The notes: generated by a model from the sequence alone, not told the origin. Shown: positions 43,150-53,022, counted from the stretch's first letter. The stretch: 64,000 nucleotides of DNA from Flavobacterium aeripolare (GCF_013294025.1 NZ_JABSNL010000010.1:124001-188000); one strand, 5' to 3'. Numbers and translations are program-made.

Positions 43150-43186
43150 ACTCTACTACTAAATTTTAGTAGTGGAGTTTTTTTTT
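43150..43186. terminator. Bidirectional terminator after the 47-aa gene
   Basis: CTCTACTACTAAA / TTTAGTAGTGGAG (one G-T wobble) with A- and T-runs on either side lies between the sigma-factor unit and the convergent antiporter gene. Confidence 0.88.
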
Positions 43187-43201
43187 ATCCTAAATTTTTA
43201 A

Positions 43202-44428
43202 TTATTCCGTTATTGGCGTTTCTTTCATTGTTTTTTCCTTAGCCTTACGCTTTTCCTCAAGAATAGCTTCCTGTTGCTTAGCGGTTACCATTAATCCAAT
43301 CATCATGATCACAGCTGTCAATAATATCACTTGAATAATCAACGATTTGTTTACCTCTGGAATCGTACTGAGTGGGTCTATAGACAAGAACAGTAAAATA
43401 GTAATTAAACCTCTAGGCGCTACAAATAGTAATGGAAACATAGGTATTTTTGATAATTTCAATTGAAGGTATCTAAATCCAAATAATGCTATAACGATAC
43501 CTATTGCCCAAACAAGTGTATCGGTATTTATTATTTCGGCTGTTTCTATTAAGTAACCAAAAAGTAAAAAGAATAATGCACGTACTAAGAAAGTACCTTC
43601 TACCATTAATTCTTTAAATTTTACCACCTCTTTATTTAATAAATCTAATCTAAAGCGCTGCGCCCATTTAAAATGATTTAATTCGTCTAAGTTACCAATC
43701 GATAGTCCAAATACTAAAATAAAGATTAGCGCTGGTAAATGGAATATTTTTGAGATCTCATATATTAATATCACAAGTAATATGATAGGAACAAATTTTA
43801 TGTGATGATCAATCTTGTTCAATAAGAAAGATAATAAGATCGTTGCTACAAATGAGATAGCTATAATAATAAGTATTTCAAGACAGAAGTAACCAAAAGT
43901 TTCTAGACCAAAGTTGGTGTTAAACGCAATGAAATTAAAGAAAACAACACCAAAAATATCTGATAAACTGCTTTCATAAATAATAAATTCTTTTTGACTT
44001 GAACTTAAATTACGCACACTAGGTATAGCTATGGCACTACTAATCACACAGAACGGAATGGCATTAGTAAGGCAATCTTTAAAAGAATATCCGCCGTAAT
44101 AATGGAAAGCGTAAGCTAGTGAGAAGGCTAGTCCTATTAAGGGTACAAATGCTCCTAGAGATGATTTTTTTATAAGGCCAATTTTGGATTTATTCAATTC
44201 TAGCTCTAGAGAACCTTCTAATACAATCAAAATTAGACCTATAGTTCCTAAAATGGGTAATGTTGAAGTTAAGTCTGGGATCTCTAATTCGAAAAAAACA
44301 GTCACTTGACGCACAAGCCATCCCAAAACAAGTAATAAAATTACCGAAGGAATCTTTGTCATAGAAGCTGTCAAATCAAACAGATACGCTACCAGAAGTA
44401 ATAAACAAAGCGAAATTATTATAGTCAT
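43202..44428 (-). CDS. Cation/proton antiporter (CPA family)
   Basis: 408 residues with about 12 transmembrane helices and a charged C-terminal tail (K-E-K-T-M-K-E-T-P-I-T-E), shaped like monovalent cation:proton antiporters of the CPA superfamily (Na+/H+ exchanger fold). The conserved unwound-helix region is suggested by P-F-C-V-I-S-S-A-I-A-I-P (about 122-133). Ion specificity (Na+, K+ or both) cannot be read from the sequence. Single gene, with a -7 promoter element at 44456-44463. Confidence 0.85.
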   Translation of the reverse strand: MTIIISLCLLLLVAYLFDLTASMTKIPSVILLLVLGWLVRQVTVFFELEIPDLTSTLPILGTIGLILIVLEGSLELELNKSKIGLIKKSSLGAFVPLIGLAFSLAYAFHYYGGYSFKDCLTNAIPFCVISSAIAIPSVRNLSSSQKEFIIYESSLSDIFGVVFFNFIAFNTNFGLETFGYFCLEILIIIAISFVATILLSFLLNKIDHHIKFVPIILLVILIYEISKIFHLPALIFILVFGLSIGNLDELNHFKWAQRFRLDLLNKEVVKFKELMVEGTFLVRALFFLLFGYLIETAEIINTDTLVWAIGIVIALFGFRYLQLKLSKIPMFPLLFVAPRGLITILLFLSIDPLSTIPEVNKSLIIQVILLTAVIMMIGLMVTAKQQEAILEEKRKAKEKTMKETPITE

Positions 44429-44455
44429 ATTATATCAATTATTTAATACTGAATA

Positions 44456-44463
44456 CAAAAGTA
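44456..44463 (-). promoter_or_regulatory. Candidate -7 element for the antiporter gene
   Basis: The minus strand reads TACTTTTG (TAnnTTTG), giving a leader of about 21 nt. The remainder of 44464-44702 shows only AT-rich sequence with a weak 7-bp inverted repeat at about 44616-44634. Confidence 0.45.
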
Positions 44464-44702
44464 GCTAAAGCAACTATTTGTACCATGCAGGCAAGATACT
44501 ACTTTAGGCCAACAAAATGGTATATATTTAGTAGTACAAACGGTATAATGTTGTTAAAATTCCATCAGTACAATAGAAATCCATATTTAATTCTAACAAT
44601 CTGTCTCCTTTCAAATTTTTTTAATTTGAGATAAATTTTTCAATAACTTCTATTATAAGTTAGCTAATTAATTTTTTTACAGTTACGATTATCTATAAAG
44701 TA

Positions 44703-45089
44703 TTAAATCATCAATTCTTTTAACTTGTCAATAGTTATAGGCTTAACAATGTAATTACTAACAGCGTCATATGATTTAGCCTTTTCAATATCTTCAGGAT
44801 CTACAGAGCTGGTTATGATGTAAATTGTAATTTCAGTTTTGTTAGGTATTTGAATAAATTCATCTAGAAATTGCCAACCGTCCCATACTGGCATATTTAG
44901 ATCAAGCAAGATGATGTCAGGTAATTTTTCTTTATTTATAATGATCGCTTTTAGATTTTCATAGGCTTCTTTCCCATTATGGAAAATCATGAAGCCTTCA
45001 CAAAAATTTGTCAATTGCATTATTCTCTTAGTACCAAAAATAAAAATGGGATCATCATCGATGATACAGGCTATATTAATTTTTTTCAT
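44703..45089 (-). CDS. Single-domain response regulator (CheY-like)
   Basis: 128 residues, receiver domain only. Seen: an acidic pocket I-I-D-D-D near residues 9-13, phospho-acceptor Asp63 in I-L-L-D-L-N-M-P-V-W-D-G-W, and the conserved K of V-K-P-I-T near 115. No output domain, so it acts by protein interaction or in a phosphorelay. Its start overlaps the end of the upstream kinase gene by 14 bp, so kinase and regulator are translationally coupled partners. Confidence 0.93.
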   Translation of the reverse strand: MKKINIACIIDDDPIFIFGTKRIMQLTNFCEGFMIFHNGKEAYENLKAIIINKEKLPDIILLDLNMPVWDGWQFLDEFIQIPNKTEITIYIITSSVDPEDIEKAKSYDAVSNYIVKPITIDKLKELMI

Positions 45090-48000
45090 ATCTAAAATAT
45101 ACTTTAAAGGTTGTTCCTATGTTTTCTTTACTCGCGACTTCTATTTTCCCGTTAATGGCTTCCACTTGATTTTTAGTAATAAAAAGACCTATTCCTCTTG
45201 CGTCTTTATTATTATGAAAAGTTTTGTACATACCAAAAATTTTGAATCCATTTTTCTTTAAGTCGATGCCAATACCGTTATCTTCAATAGATAATACGAT
45301 ATAATCTCCTTTAATTTCTGTGCTAATTTTAATTATTGGATCTCTATCTTCTGAACGATATTTAACAGCATTAGTCATGAGATTTAATAAAATACTTTCT
45401 AAGTAAGCTGCTAATGCTAATACTGTAACATCCTTGTCAATTGTATTTATAATTTCAACATTTGAATTAAAAAGTATTGAATGCATGTTTTGAATTGTGT
45501 CGGCTATAGAGTCATATAAATTAATGCTGTGCAAATTTTCATTGACGGCACTATTCATGAGGACTACCTCGTTGAGGTGCATAATAGTTTCTTGAAGATT
45601 TGTTGAAGCAGTTTTAAGCATACTGATTAATTCATTTTCTAATAAATCAGGTTGCTCATGTACGGCGAGGTCCATCATCATGGTAATATTTCCCGAGTGC
45701 GATCTTAAATTATGAGAAACAATGTGGGCAAAATTCTTTAATCTTTCATTCTGACCTTTGGCTACATTTAATAATGTATGAATTTCTCTCTCTGTTTCTT
45801 TTATGTATGAAATGTCTACAGCAACTCCTAGATAACCGGTAATTCTCTCATTTTTCTTTACAGTTGTAACCGTCAATTGCACTGGGAACTTTGTTTTGTC
45901 TTTCTTAATGTAAGTCCATTCTCTTGTGTCATATAGTCCCATTTGTGCCGGTAAAGTAAACACATCAAAATCATTGACAGCATGATTATATGTTAACGAT
46001 AATTCGCTTGCTCTACTACTTATTTCCTCCTGTGAATGAAATGTTAATGGTGTTTTTTTTAATATCATTTCCTCTCTACTGTAACCAAGCAGGTTTTCGG
46101 CTCCTTTGTTGAAGGTGCAAATTAGACCATTTACATCTGTTTCAATAATTGCAACCTGTGTGCTGGAGTCAATTAATCCTTCTAATCGCGACATTGATTC
46201 AGATAATTCATTCTTTGCCTTTTTTTGTTCCGTTGTGTCTACTATTTGAATGATGAAATATAGAGGCTCTTGGTTTTCATCTCTAACTATTGAAGTAGAT
46301 AAAATGGCACTAATTATCGTATTGTCTTTTTTAATAAACCTTTTTTCTAATTGGTAGTACGAGCGCTTGCCTGCAACGAGTTCATAGATCAAGGCTAAAT
46401 CGCTATCAAGATCTTCTACATGGGTCAAGTTTTTTACACTCTGCTTTACAAACTCCTCTGTTGTATAGCCTAATAATTTTGCTAAGCTGTTGTTTACTTT
46501 TAGCCATTTTCCATGAACATCTAGCAATCCCATTCCTATGGCTGCATGTTCAAAATTACCTCTAAAAGTCTCTTCGCTCAAGCGTAATTTTTCTTCAATT
46601 TCTTTTCTTTGGCTAATATCATCGGAGTATATAATGACACCAGCGACAGCGCCATTATCAGCATACCATGGTTTTATTTCCCACTTTAACCACATGTTTG
46701 AACCGTCTTTTCTAATAAAAAGGCAGTCTTTACCTTGGCTTGCAATTCCTTGAAGCGATTTTTTGTAAATATCAACCCATTCTACAGCTATGTTAGGAAA
46801 TAAATCATATTGTGATACTCCTACAATCTTTTCTTCAGTCAAATGATAATCTTCCTTCCATTTTTTAGAAGCTACTAGATAACGCATCTCTTTATCAAAC
46901 ATGGCAATGGCAGTAGGAGTCTGCTCTATAAATAACATATTACGCTGGTTGATTTTTTTTTGTTCAGTAATGTCATAATGCGTTCCAAACATCATTAGTG
47001 GTTCATTATTCTCAGTCCAAGTAATCACCTTTCCTTTATCTAAAATCCATATCCAGTGTCCGTTTTTATGTTTCATCCGGTATTCAGCTTCATAATATTC
47101 TGACTTTCGATCAAAATACTCTGAAATTTTTAGCTTCGAAAACTCAACGTCATCTGGATGCACTAACTGCTCCCATTTTTGAGTGGTAATAGGTTGTAAT
47201 TCTGCTAAAGTGTAGCCAAGAATTTCTGTCCACATTTCACTATGATCAGTTTCATTTGTTTGGATATTCCACTCCCATGTTCCAATGTTAGAGCCTTTTA
47301 AAACGCTTAAAAGTTTCTCTTTTTCTATTGTGAGTGCAATATTACTTTCCTTAAATACTGTAATGTCCTGAAAAGTACCGGAAACTCTAGTGCAAATACC
47401 ATTAACGAATGTAGGACGGCCAATTGATCGCACCCATTTACTGTTGCCTTTACCGGTAACTATTTGTAGTTCGTGATCAAAGTTTCTCCCTTCTGATACT
47501 GCTAGTGCAAAGGATTTCTCAATGACTATTCTGCTCTCGCCATCTTTGTAAAAATTGATCGCTGTATCAATTTTGGGACTGTAATCTGGAGCAGTTTCAT
47601 GAATTGTTTTAGTAACATCGCTCCAGTAAAGTAAGTCGCTTTCAATATCAACTTCCCAATAACCTATGTTAGCAGCCTTATTACATTCGTCTAAAAATGC
47701 CTCTTTCTTTTGTAGCAGTTCAAAATGTTCTTTTATCTCTTGAATATCGTGTTGCTCACTAGTGTTTTTTGCTTTTTTATAGGCTTTTAAGACCGCATAC
47801 ACTTCATCGTTATTGTCATAAATAAAATGAAGTTTGCATGTCGTTTTAACAATTTGGCCATCTGTACATTTGAATGTTACTTCTTGAGTATCAATCTCTC
47901 CTTTTGCTGTTTTAATTAGTGGAAAAAAATCAACGATAAAGGGATCAAGTGCCACCGAATCTGCTGGTGGAAGATCATTTTTTAACAAAGTTTGCAAGGC

Positions 48001-48135
48001 AGGATTAACCCAGTTCAAATCTGGAGCACTTATATTAGAGTATGATAAACCATCTAGTGCATGCTCTTGAATAAAATCAAAAATAGCACTGTCGTTTTTT
48101 ACTAATTGGTAAAGTTCCTCCTTGAGATAAATCAT
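45076..48135 (-). CDS. Multi-PAS cytosolic sensor histidine kinase
   Basis: About 1019 residues from ATG 48135 (the frame extends 13 codons to a TTG at 48174, not needed). No transmembrane segment or signal peptide. An N-terminal PAS-like region is followed by about five PAS/PAC units (for example G-Y-W-E-V-D, G-T-W-E-W-N-I, H-A-A-I-G-M-G-L-L), then a kinase core with His808 in I-V-S-H-N-L-R-S-H-S-G-N, N-box L-M-T-N-A-V-K-Y and the G1/G2 boxes DNGIGIDL and RGIGLFITKNQV. Signals are unknown; the repeated PAS units could bind small ligands or cofactors. Its partner is the CheY-like protein that overlaps its 3' end. Confidence 0.92.
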   Translation of the reverse strand: MIYLKEELYQLVKNDSAIFDFIQEHALDGLSYSNISAPDLNWVNPALQTLLKNDLPPADSVALDPFIVDFFPLIKTAKGEIDTQEVTFKCTDGQIVKTTCKLHFIYDNNDEVYAVLKAYKKAKNTSEQHDIQEIKEHFELLQKKEAFLDECNKAANIGYWEVDIESDLLYWSDVTKTIHETAPDYSPKIDTAINFYKDGESRIVIEKSFALAVSEGRNFDHELQIVTGKGNSKWVRSIGRPTFVNGICTRVSGTFQDITVFKESNIALTIEKEKLLSVLKGSNIGTWEWNIQTNETDHSEMWTEILGYTLAELQPITTQKWEQLVHPDDVEFSKLKISEYFDRKSEYYEAEYRMKHKNGHWIWILDKGKVITWTENNEPLMMFGTHYDITEQKKINQRNMLFIEQTPTAIAMFDKEMRYLVASKKWKEDYHLTEEKIVGVSQYDLFPNIAVEWVDIYKKSLQGIASQGKDCLFIRKDGSNMWLKWEIKPWYADNGAVAGVIIYSDDISQRKEIEEKLRLSEETFRGNFEHAAIGMGLLDVHGKWLKVNNSLAKLLGYTTEEFVKQSVKNLTHVEDLDSDLALIYELVAGKRSYYQLEKRFIKKDNTIISAILSTSIVRDENQEPLYFIIQIVDTTEQKKAKNELSESMSRLEGLIDSSTQVAIIETDVNGLICTFNKGAENLLGYSREEMILKKTPLTFHSQEEISSRASELSLTYNHAVNDFDVFTLPAQMGLYDTREWTYIKKDKTKFPVQLTVTTVKKNERITGYLGVAVDISYIKETEREIHTLLNVAKGQNERLKNFAHIVSHNLRSHSGNITMMMDLAVHEQPDLLENELISMLKTASTNLQETIMHLNEVVLMNSAVNENLHSINLYDSIADTIQNMHSILFNSNVEIINTIDKDVTVLALAAYLESILLNLMTNAVKYRSEDRDPIIKISTEIKGDYIVLSIEDNGIGIDLKKNGFKIFGMYKTFHNNKDARGIGLFITKNQVEAINGKIEVASKENIGTTFKVYFRYEKN

Positions 48136-48313
48136 AGCTGTACTGGAATTGTAATGTGCCTTTGTTGATAGCAAGTTGTTAATTTCTAATCGAAAATAGT
48201 AAAGTAGTAGGTAGTAAATATACTATTATTTTATTAGAAGTATTTTTGAGCCAAACAATGACTATAAATTAAATGACAAAACAGACAATGGGGAGAAAAT
48301 AATGTTTTGTAAA

Positions 48314-48604
48314 TTAGTGGTATAGCCGCAGACTATTTTTTGCAGCATTTAATTCTTGTTCTAGCATATCGATTTTCTCTAGTAAGTTAAGCACAACTGC
48401 AATTCCTTCGGTGTTAATATCAAGATCTTTGTGAATTCGAATCACTTTTTCTACTTTAATAATCATATCGTGTTCTAAATAATACTCTTCATTTACAGTA
48501 ATTATTTCTATGATTCCCAAGTCATTTAAATTTTCGAAAAAAATAATCTCCAGTTCGTAGTGACTTGCTATTGATTTGATTGCTATTAAATTTTCTAAAT
48601 TCAT
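48314..48604 (-). CDS. cbpM: CbpM-like co-chaperone modulator
   Basis: 96 residues, helical. The N-terminal 45 resemble the MerR-like helix-turn-helix fold of CbpM, and the C-terminus is a coiled coil (L-L-E-K-I-D-M-L-E-Q-E-L-N-A-A-K-N-S-L). CbpM in Enterobacteria binds the J-domain of CbpA and blocks its interaction with DnaK. Here the gene follows the CbpA-like gene with a 4-bp overlap, which is strong support for the pair. Confidence 0.85.
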   Translation of the reverse strand: MNLENLIAIKSIASHYELEIIFFENLNDLGIIEIITVNEEYYLEHDMIIKVEKVIRIHKDLDINTEGIAVVLNLLEKIDMLEQELNAAKNSLRLYH

Positions 48605-49506
48605 GGTGTACTTATTTTAGAAAGTTCGTTAAATAATTCTTTTTCTTTATCAGATAATTGTTTTGGAATAGAAATAGTATACGTTATATACAGGTCACCA
48701 AAAGCGCCTTCTTTTTTATAAAGAGGGAATCCTTTTCCTTTTAATTTGACTTTAGCATTGTTTTGAGTTCCAGCGGCAATAGTCAATTTTACTTTTCCAT
48801 CAAATGTATTTACGGTAATCTCTCCACCTAAAACGGCAGTGTATAATGGTAATTCGACCAGGGTGTAGAGGTTGTCTTTGTCTCGTTTAAAATCAGCATC
48901 GTTGTCTACAGAAAATGTAATGTATAAATCTCCCTTAGGACCACCAGAAACTCCTTCGCCACCATATCCCGGAATTTTTATCACTTGTCCGTTTTCTACT
49001 CCGGCAGCTATGGTGATTCTGATGTTTTTACCGTTCACATTAAGTGTTCGTTTATGACTAGTGTACGCTTCTTTTAAACTTAAGTGTAGCGCTGTGGTAA
49101 AATCTTGTCCTTTATATTGTTGACTGCGACGTTGACCACCTCCACCACCAGATTGATTGAACATTGATTCAAAAAAATCAGAATAATCAGCTCCTTCAAA
49201 GCCATTAAAGCCTCCTTGTGGGCCACTGCTTTGTTGCCGTTGTTTCTGTTGCTGTTGTCTTGATTTTTCGTATTCTTCACCATGTTCCCAATTCTCACCA
49301 TACTGATCGTACTTTTTCCTGTTCTCAGGGTTGCTCAATACTTCATTAGCTTCGTTAAGTTCTTTAAACTTTAATTCGGCTTGTTTGTCATTTGGGTTTA
49401 AATCAGGATGGTGTTTTCGGGCCATTTTGCGGTAGGCCTTTTTAATTTCAGTCTCTGTTGCTTTTTTATCTACACCAAGGACTTTGTAATAATCTATAAA
49501 TGCCAT
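48601..49506 (-). CDS. cbpA: CbpA/DnaJ class II co-chaperone
   Basis: 301 residues. The J domain (1-70) has the HPD motif at 34-36 in K-H-H-P-D-L-N-P-N, then a Gly/Phe and Gln-rich linker (about 75-125) and two beta-sandwich C-terminal domains with the G-G-P-K-G-D-L-Y-I and G-D-L-Y-I-T-Y signatures. The zinc-finger cysteines of DnaJ are absent, making it the CbpA type. It stimulates DnaK ATPase and binds curved DNA or nucleoid in E. coli. A TAAATTTG element at 49586-49593 (minus strand) predicts a leader of about 73 nt. Confidence 0.92.
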   Translation of the reverse strand: MAFIDYYKVLGVDKKATETEIKKAYRKMARKHHPDLNPNDKQAELKFKELNEANEVLSNPENRKKYDQYGENWEHGEEYEKSRQQQQKQRQQSSGPQGGFNGFEGADYSDFFESMFNQSGGGGGQRRSQQYKGQDFTTALHLSLKEAYTSHKRTLNVNGKNIRITIAAGVENGQVIKIPGYGGEGVSGGPKGDLYITFSVDNDADFKRDKDNLYTLVELPLYTAVLGGEITVNTFDGKVKLTIAAGTQNNAKVKLKGKGFPLYKKEGAFGDLYITYTISIPKQLSDKEKELFNELSKISTP

Positions 49507-49585
49507 GTTTACATTTTTTTTATAATTACTTAATTACACATTTGACTACCTAGTTATTGTTAAGCAGAGAACAAATATGCTCTCT

Positions 49586-49593
49586 CAAATTTA
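49586..49593 (-). promoter_or_regulatory. Candidate -7 element for cbpA-cbpM
   Basis: TAAATTTG on the minus strand matches TAnnTTTG. No good -33 element is visible. Confidence 0.35.
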
Positions 49594-49696
49594 CTCAAAT
49601 TTCAGCAGATAAGTCCTCATAACATTTTTTATTTTAGGTGTTTAATTGTTTTTTATAAACCAATTACTAATCATAATTATAAATGACATTTTCAAT

Positions 49697-50533
49697 TTAA
49701 GTCGACTTTTCTTTATTTTTTTTTCTAAAATCACTTGGTCGCAGCTTGGCAATTTCAAAGAAAGTATTGCTGAATGTAGCCAAGCTATTGTAACCGGAAG
49801 CGTAGGCTATTTCGCTAATAGATAGATCGGTTTGCAATAGTTTTTCCATGCTTAAGATAATACGCGTAAGTTTTACATATTGTAAAAACGAAATGTTTAG
49901 ATTTTCTCTAAATAAGCGCGATAAACTGCGACTACTTAAACTGAATTTTTCGGCAATATCTTTTAATTGTAAGGTTTGATCAACATTAAAATAAATATGT
50001 CTAAGAATGGGGCGTAACCTAATATTTGTAGTGGTAGGAAGCACAACTGCTAGTGCCGTTTTATTTGTTGAGGCGATTACATTTCCTAGCGTTTTTACAT
50101 ACAAATATTTCTCAGATTCTTTTTTCATGATGTTTTCACTCCAATTTTCAGTAAACGAGATCATCTCTAAAACCAATGTTGACACAGGATAAATTCCCAT
50201 TTTAGAATGAAAGCTGTTTGACGCTAATGCCTGTGGAGGAATATAAATGTTGCGCATCATAGTAATAGATGTTCGCAATTCTATAAAATGATCTAGCCCT
50301 GCTGGAATCCATACAAAGTGGCGTGCAGGCAAGAAATAGGAATTCTCCTTAGTTTGAAGGTATGCTACACCACCCTCAATATAGGTTAGCTGGTGCTTGC
50401 TGTGGTTGTGCATGTCTAGTCGTACTTCCACATTACTATGGTACACATAACTAGATCGTGGAAATTGATCCACTTTTTCTAGAAATGATAGCTCTTGAGA
50501 AGGTGTTTTATGGTTGTTTTGCTTCTGGCTCAT
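49697..50533 (-). CDS. AraC-family transcriptional regulator
   Basis: 278 residues: an N-terminal cupin-like ligand-binding domain (about 40-150; H-N-H-S-K-H-Q-L-T-Y-I-E-G-G-V-A-Y) and the paired AraC helix-turn-helix motifs at about 178-275 (L-K-D-I-A-E-K-F-S-L-S-S-R-S-L and I-S-E-I-A-Y-A-S-G-Y-N-S-L). Divergently transcribed from the TolC-HlyD-MFS operon across only 80 bp of ATG-to-ATG space, so it is the presumed regulator of drug efflux. A minus-strand TATATTTG element at 50539-50546 would give an almost leaderless transcript. Confidence 0.92.
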   Translation of the reverse strand: MSQKQNNHKTPSQELSFLEKVDQFPRSSYVYHSNVEVRLDMHNHSKHQLTYIEGGVAYLQTKENSYFLPARHFVWIPAGLDHFIELRTSITMMRNIYIPPQALASNSFHSKMGIYPVSTLVLEMISFTENWSENIMKKESEKYLYVKTLGNVIASTNKTALAVVLPTTTNIRLRPILRHIYFNVDQTLQLKDIAEKFSLSSRSLSRLFRENLNISFLQYVKLTRIILSMEKLLQTDLSISEIAYASGYNSLATFSNTFFEIAKLRPSDFRKKNKEKST

Positions 50534-50549
50534 ATTGACAAATATATGG

Positions 50550-50567
50550 CTTATTTGGTAAAATAAG
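50550..50567. promoter_or_regulatory. Inverted repeat in the AraC/efflux intergenic region
   Basis: CTTATTT (50550-50556) and AAATAAG (50561-50567) form a perfect 7-bp repeat across GGTA, between divergent promoters. It could be the binding site of the AraC-type protein or of another regulator, though AraC proteins usually bind direct repeats. Confidence 0.35.
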
Positions 50568-50612
50568 ACTTGAAAATATGTCGCAATTTTGCTCTTTAAT
50601 TTTTATCTAAAT

Positions 50613-51953
50613 ATGTATTCCAAATTTTTCATGAAAAAGATATTGTTATTTGTAGTAATAACTCTTCCTTTTATAGCACATTCTCAGGGTATTATAAAGG
50701 ATAGTATACCCATCACACTCCATCAAGTTTGGGAGAAAACATTCGAAAATAGTAAGCAAATAAAAGTCAATCATTTGCAAGTTTCTGCAGGTGAAGAAGC
50801 TATAAAACAGGCTAAAAGCAAACAACTACCAGAAATAGGTTTTAATGCAAACTATGGTAAACTAGCTAATATTCCAGTATTTACTAATGGTATTTTGCAT
50901 GATGCAAATTTCATTCCGCTTGAAGATCATTCAATCTATGGCGCTACACTAGACGCTTACTTTGATATCTATAACGGACACAAATTAAAAACCAATATTC
51001 AAAAAGAGGTTGTCAAAAAAGAGTTAGCACATTATATAGAGGAGGAAACAACTGAGACAATTCATTATCAAGTTGCGACATCCTACTTAAAATTACAGTT
51101 GTACTTACAGCTAGAAAAGTTAGTAAAGCAGAACATAAAGCAAAATGAAGAACGACTAAAGCAAATTGAAAAGTTGCACAACGCGGGCGTCGTTTTAAAA
51201 AGTGATTTGCTTAGAGCGCAGTTGCAGCTATCAAAACAAAAAACGGCACTAACGACAATTGTTAATGACCAGCAGCTAGCCATGCAGGAAATTAACATTT
51301 TTATGGGCGATCCTGATGATCAGGTTTTGAAACCAATAGATCCTATAGATTTAGAACTAAACCGTGTAGCCCTAAGTTATGATCAATATGTGGCAGCCGC
51401 GATAATTAAATCACCATTGCAGAAAATTGAAGAGCAAAAGCTAGCTTTAAGTGAATTAAATATTAAAGCACTAGAAGCTGATAAATTGCCTAGAATAGGT
51501 TTGTTTGGGGATTACAACTACTCCTACCCTCAGATAAAATTGTATCCTTATGCAAATGCGCCTTATTTATTAGGAGTTGTGGGCATAAAAATGTCTTATG
51601 ATATTTCATCAATATACCACGATGTTCATAAAGACGCTGTCGCAAAAATTCAGTTGGAGCAGCAAAAAGTAGCGCAACAAGATGTGCAAGATCAATTGCG
51701 CAAAGACATAAACAGAGCCTACAAAAGATACCAAGAGGATAGAGAGAAAATTGAGGAATTAGAGTTGAATATTAAACAGGCAGCAGAAAATTATCGCATA
51801 TTAAATCAAACTTATTTCAACCAACTCTCTTTAATCACTGAATTGCTTGACGCAGATACGCAGTTGTTGCAAGCACAGTATGATTTGGCTTCAGCTAAAA
51901 TATCAGAACAATTACATTATTACCAATTACTTAAAAATACCGGAAACTTATAA
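50613..51953 (+). CDS. TolC-like outer-membrane efflux channel
   Basis: 446 residues from the ATG at 50613 (M-Y-S-K-F-F-M-K-K-I-L; a second ATG at 50631 is possible; the frame also extends to a TTG at 50589, which overlaps a promoter-like CAATTTTG and is rejected). Signal peptide ending I-A-H-S-Q. Two OEP (outer-membrane efflux) repeats with long helical stretches are clear. It ends 1 bp before the HlyD start codon. Together with the next two genes it makes a tripartite pump. Confidence 0.92.
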   Translation: MYSKFFMKKILLFVVITLPFIAHSQGIIKDSIPITLHQVWEKTFENSKQIKVNHLQVSAGEEAIKQAKSKQLPEIGFNANYGKLANIPVFTNGILHDANFIPLEDHSIYGATLDAYFDIYNGHKLKTNIQKEVVKKELAHYIEEETTETIHYQVATSYLKLQLYLQLEKLVKQNIKQNEERLKQIEKLHNAGVVLKSDLLRAQLQLSKQKTALTTIVNDQQLAMQEINIFMGDPDDQVLKPIDPIDLELNRVALSYDQYVAAAIIKSPLQKIEEQKLALSELNIKALEADKLPRIGLFGDYNYSYPQIKLYPYANAPYLLGVVGIKMSYDISSIYHDVHKDAVAKIQLEQQKVAQQDVQDQLRKDINRAYKRYQEDREKIEELELNIKQAAENYRILNQTYFNQLSLITELLDADTQLLQAQYDLASAKISEQLHYYQLLKNTGNL

Positions 51954-51954
51954 A

Positions 51955-53016
51955 ATGGCAACAAATACTGAAAAACACGAACGCATCGATAGAATTACTG
52001 TAAAAATCACCTACGGTATTGGGATACTTGTCCTTGCCTCATTATTGATTTATGGATCAATTACTTTGTACACCATGTATCAATATGAAGAAACAAATGA
52101 CGCTCAGGTAGAAGAATATATCAACCCAATTTTAAGCAGAACAACTGGTTTTGTGCAAGAGATTAAATTTAAAGATCATCAGCGAGTACACAAAGGAGAC
52201 ACCTTATTAGTTATTGATAACAATGAATCATTAATGCAATTGCAAGAAGCGCTGGCAATGGTAAGCGCTGCAAAAGCGTCTCTATTAGTCTTGCAAAGTA
52301 ATACGATGACCTCTGTGAGTAGTGCCTCGATTAGTCAAGCTAATATTGCTGGTGCAAAAGCCAGACTGTGGCAACAGCAGCAAGAATTTAACCGTTATGA
52401 AAAACTGTTAAAAGAAGAAGCGGTGACTCCGCAGCATTTTGAAATGATCAAAACTAATCTTGATATCGCTAAAGCAGATTACCAAGCATTGCAGAATTCA
52501 TATAAAACAGCTCAAGGCAAAATTAATGATGTTGATACACAAGTAGCTGTAGCCAAAGCAACGGTGCAACAAAGAGAAGCTATCGTGGCAACTATTCAAC
52601 TGAATTTATCTTATGCAGTGATTACAGCTCCAGCAGATGGAGTGATGGGAGACAAAACATTGCAAGTAGGGCAGCTAGTACAAAAAGGGCAAACATTAGG
52701 GTTCATTGTAGATCAAGATCAAGGTAAATGGATTGTTGCTAATTTTAAAGAAACTCAAATTGCTTCAATGCAAGAAGGTCAAGAGGTAGAGATTACAGTT
52801 GATGCTTATGACAATCAAACGTTTCACGGTAAAATTCAGTCGCTAGCACCTGCTACAGGATCTCGTTTTTCATTGCTTCCTCCTGATAATGCTACAGGTA
52901 ATTTTGTGAAAATAATTCAGCGTTTTCCGGTGCGAATTGCACTTACAGATGATGCTAACAAAACTAAAAATCTACGCGCAGGGATGAATGCTGAAGTATT
53001 AGTATCAAAAAAATAA
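51955..53016 (+). CDS. HlyD/EmrA-family periplasmic adaptor
   Basis: 353 residues from ATG 51955, just after the TolC stop; a longer frame starting inside tolC at 51847 is a shadow. One N-terminal membrane helix (about 17-42), a barrel-sandwich lipoyl-like region (V-H-K-G-D-T-L-L-V-I-D), an alpha-helical hairpin (about 85-205), and a beta-barrel domain (K-W-I-V-A-N-F-K-E-T-Q-I). It links the MFS carrier to the TolC channel. Confidence 0.92.
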   Translation: MATNTEKHERIDRITVKITYGIGILVLASLLIYGSITLYTMYQYEETNDAQVEEYINPILSRTTGFVQEIKFKDHQRVHKGDTLLVIDNNESLMQLQEALAMVSAAKASLLVLQSNTMTSVSSASISQANIAGAKARLWQQQQEFNRYEKLLKEEAVTPQHFEMIKTNLDIAKADYQALQNSYKTAQGKINDVDTQVAVAKATVQQREAIVATIQLNLSYAVITAPADGVMGDKTLQVGQLVQKGQTLGFIVDQDQGKWIVANFKETQIASMQEGQEVEITVDAYDNQTFHGKIQSLAPATGSRFSLLPPDNATGNFVKIIQRFPVRIALTDDANKTKNLRAGMNAEVLVSKK

Positions 53017-53022
53017 TACAGC

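Noticed and set aside
48136-48174. TTG-initiated extension of the multi-PAS kinase
   Set aside because: It adds 13 residues with no domain support, and an ATG follows at 48135.
51847-51954. Extra 36 codons before the HlyD adaptor
   Set aside because: The extension begins at TTG inside tolC; the ATG at 51955 directly after the tolC stop gives a proper adaptor N-terminus.
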